DNA of 64,000 bases from Paenibacillus mesophilus (GTDB taxonomy: Bacteria > Bacillota > Bacilli > Paenibacillales > NBRC-103111): assembly GCF_005938385.1 (NCBI RefSeq), contig NZ_VCRA01000026.1:1-64000 (forward strand), read 5' to 3'. Shown here piece by piece: positions 62,844-64,000 of the stretch. The translations under genes were made by a program, and so were the position numbers. A model generated the notes under the pieces. The model made no database searches and was not told the origin of the DNA. It worked only from the letters and a program-made list of their open reading frames with translations. Within the stretch, counting starts at the first letter, position 1, and each line of letters opens with the position of its first letter.

Positions 62844-63725
62844 ATGAAACGTATCGGACTCACTGGCATGAACCGCAAACCGTTTTTCTATAGACTGCGA
62901 AAAATTGCCGAAACCCAGCAAGCCTACGATGAAACATTCCATGCGCATCAAGGTATGGAGCTACAATATATCCACGCAGGAGAAGGTCAATTGATCCTCG
63001 ATCAGCGAACTTACCGGATCGAGCCGAACATGCTGTGCCTGTTTCAGCCGTTTCAGCTTCATCGGTTGCGGATGGACATCCGCCCGCACTCTCCATATAA
63101 GCGCAGCTTTGTAGTATTTGAACCTGCCGTTTATGAACCTTATCTCCAGAGCTTACCCAATCTGCAGGCGTTCTTTCGTACGTTGTGTCAGGATCATCTG
63201 CCGAAGCCGGTCATTTATCGGTTGCCGGAGGAGCATGAAATCATCCGAACCATTACCGGTTTGGACGACCATATGCGTCCGGAAGACCCTGATGAGCTGC
63301 GGCAAGAGAAGGTAGCCCATTTTCTAATTACTTTGATCCGCCAGCTGCTTCCTGTCTTGTCCGACATTAGGAACAAGACGGATTCGATGCCGAGACCCGC
63401 TCACCGTGTGGAACAAATCATGCAGTGGATCGAGCGCTCCTATATGAAGCAGTTTCGACTGGAAGCTCTCGCGCAAGAACTGCACTTGTCTCCGTGTCAT
63501 GTCTCGCATCTGTTCAAAGAAACGACCGGCACCAGTCTCTCGGAATACGTAAAAGCCCGCCGTTTGCGGCAGGCTTGTGTGCTTTTAACGATGAGCGAGC
63601 TATCCGTTGCCGAGATCGGCGACTCGATAGGTCTCGAGAACACCTCATACTTTTGCAAAATTTTCAAAGAGAACAAGGGGATTACACCCCATCAATATCG
63701 ATTGCAGTGGCAACGACCCAAGTGA
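62844..63725 (+). CDS. AraC-family regulator
   Basis: 293 residues: cupin sensor (HAHQGMELQYIHAGEGQLIL, RIEPNMLCLFQPFQLHRL) and C-terminal helix-turn-helix pair (FRLEALAQELHLSPCHVSHL, SVAEIGDSIGLENTSYFCKI). ATG 62844 has GGAGGG upstream; TATAAT lies about 25 bases before it. Divergent from the decayed isomerase/oxidoreductase group, which it probably once controlled. Confidence 0.86.
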   Translation: MKRIGLTGMNRKPFFYRLRKIAETQQAYDETFHAHQGMELQYIHAGEGQLILDQRTYRIEPNMLCLFQPFQLHRLRMDIRPHSPYKRSFVVFEPAVYEPYLQSLPNLQAFFRTLCQDHLPKPVIYRLPEEHEIIRTITGLDDHMRPEDPDELRQEKVAHFLITLIRQLLPVLSDIRNKTDSMPRPAHRVEQIMQWIERSYMKQFRLEALAQELHLSPCHVSHLFKETTGTSLSEYVKARRLRQACVLLTMSELSVAEIGDSIGLENTSYFCKIFKENKGITPHQYRLQWQRPK

Positions 63726-63739
63726 ATGAAGCGGAAAAA

Positions 63740-63795
63740 GCGCGTGCGGCGATCAAGTCAAAGACTCCGATTTGATCCCTGCACGCGCTATGTTT
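63740..63795. terminator. Terminator of the AraC gene
   Basis: AGCGCGTGC pairs with GCACGCGCT, with an inner GATCAA/TTGATC stem, followed by TGTTTTT. A-rich on the left, so it may act both ways. Confidence 0.7.
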
Positions 63796-63909
63796 TTAAA
63801 ATACGCAGACATTTTCACTCTGACAATGACTCTCTTTGATTACACCAGCCATGCGGCCGCGGAAAAAACGGCATAACCTTTCACATAGGAACGCTTTCGT
63901 TGAGATCTC

Positions 63910-64000
63910 TTACTCGACTTGCTTATTGCCTGAAATGACGTTTTTTGTTGCACTGCCGCCGAGGCGAATCATCTTTGAAGGAGAAAGCTTTTGGACCTTA
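63910..64000 (-). CDS. 3' end of a gene entering from the right edge
   Basis: On the minus strand an open frame from the window edge encodes KVQKLSPSKMIRLGGSATKN and VISGNKQVE, then TAA at 63912-63910. The LGG-SA-pattern recalls cell-wall-binding repeat 2 modules, but 29 residues are too few to be sure. Between it and the terminator (63796-63909) nothing is seen. Confidence 0.45.
   Translation of the reverse strand, partial: KVQKLSPSKMIRLGGSATKNVISGNKQVE

Overview
The window looks like chromosomal DNA of a spore-former of the Paenibacillaceae (Paenibacillus or Cohnella type). The grounds are a mid-GC Firmicute gene style with strong AGGAGG ribosome sites, frequent TTG/GTG starts, intrinsic terminators, a cre-like site, many cupin-AraC regulators and lipoprotein solute-binding proteins. 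This is inferred from gene content only. No rRNA, tRNA or CRISPR array was seen.

Layout. 1-8 kb: start of a gene leaving the left edge, a ceramidase-like protein, a TauE/SafE exporter, a histidine phosphatase, a frameshifted hypothetical gene, and a GntR-regulated ABC efflux operon with a methyltransferase and a perfect palindromic operator. 8-14.4 kb: a solute-binding protein and a GH31 glycosidase, divergent from a second GH31 protein that has lost the expected catalytic aspartates and carries a C-terminal AraC DNA-binding domain. 14.4-22.3 kb: a fossil IS605-type TnpB end, a methyltransferase behind a possible translational attenuator, an AraC/sulfatase pair, a rifampin phosphotransferase and a pentapeptide-repeat protein. 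22.4-27.2 kb: two more sulfatases, each divergent from an AraC regulator.

27.2-45 kb: two large secreted paralogous beta-helix proteins, an SGNH hydrolase, two Gfo/Idh/MocA oxidoreductases, a four-gene operon (cupin, Tm-1-like ATP-binding protein, TIM-barrel signal-transduction-type protein, AraC), a sugar isomerase, a second solute-binding protein and a further AraC. 44.7-54 kb: a long leftward gene train (isomerase, dehydrogenase, GH-like TIM barrel, solute-binding protein, GH2, sulfatase). 54-64 kb: a ROK regulator, Gfo/Idh/MocA oxidoreductases, a fifth sulfatase, an XRE-cupin regulator, an isomerase/oxidoreductase pair, two decayed genes, an AraC regulator and the 3' end of a gene entering from the right.

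Taken together this reads as an accessory island for taking apart sulfated or otherwise decorated carbohydrate. Secreted beta-helix proteins and surface lipoproteins would capture polymer. The five sulfatases have no export signal, so they would act on imported oligosaccharides together with GH2/GH31 enzymes, and oxidoreductases and isomerases would process the sugars. No ABC permease or PTS for sugars and no sulfatase-maturating enzyme lies in the window, so these must be supplied elsewhere. Two recurrent palindromes near the ROK, isomerase, sulfatase and cupin genes suggest the parts are co-regulated.
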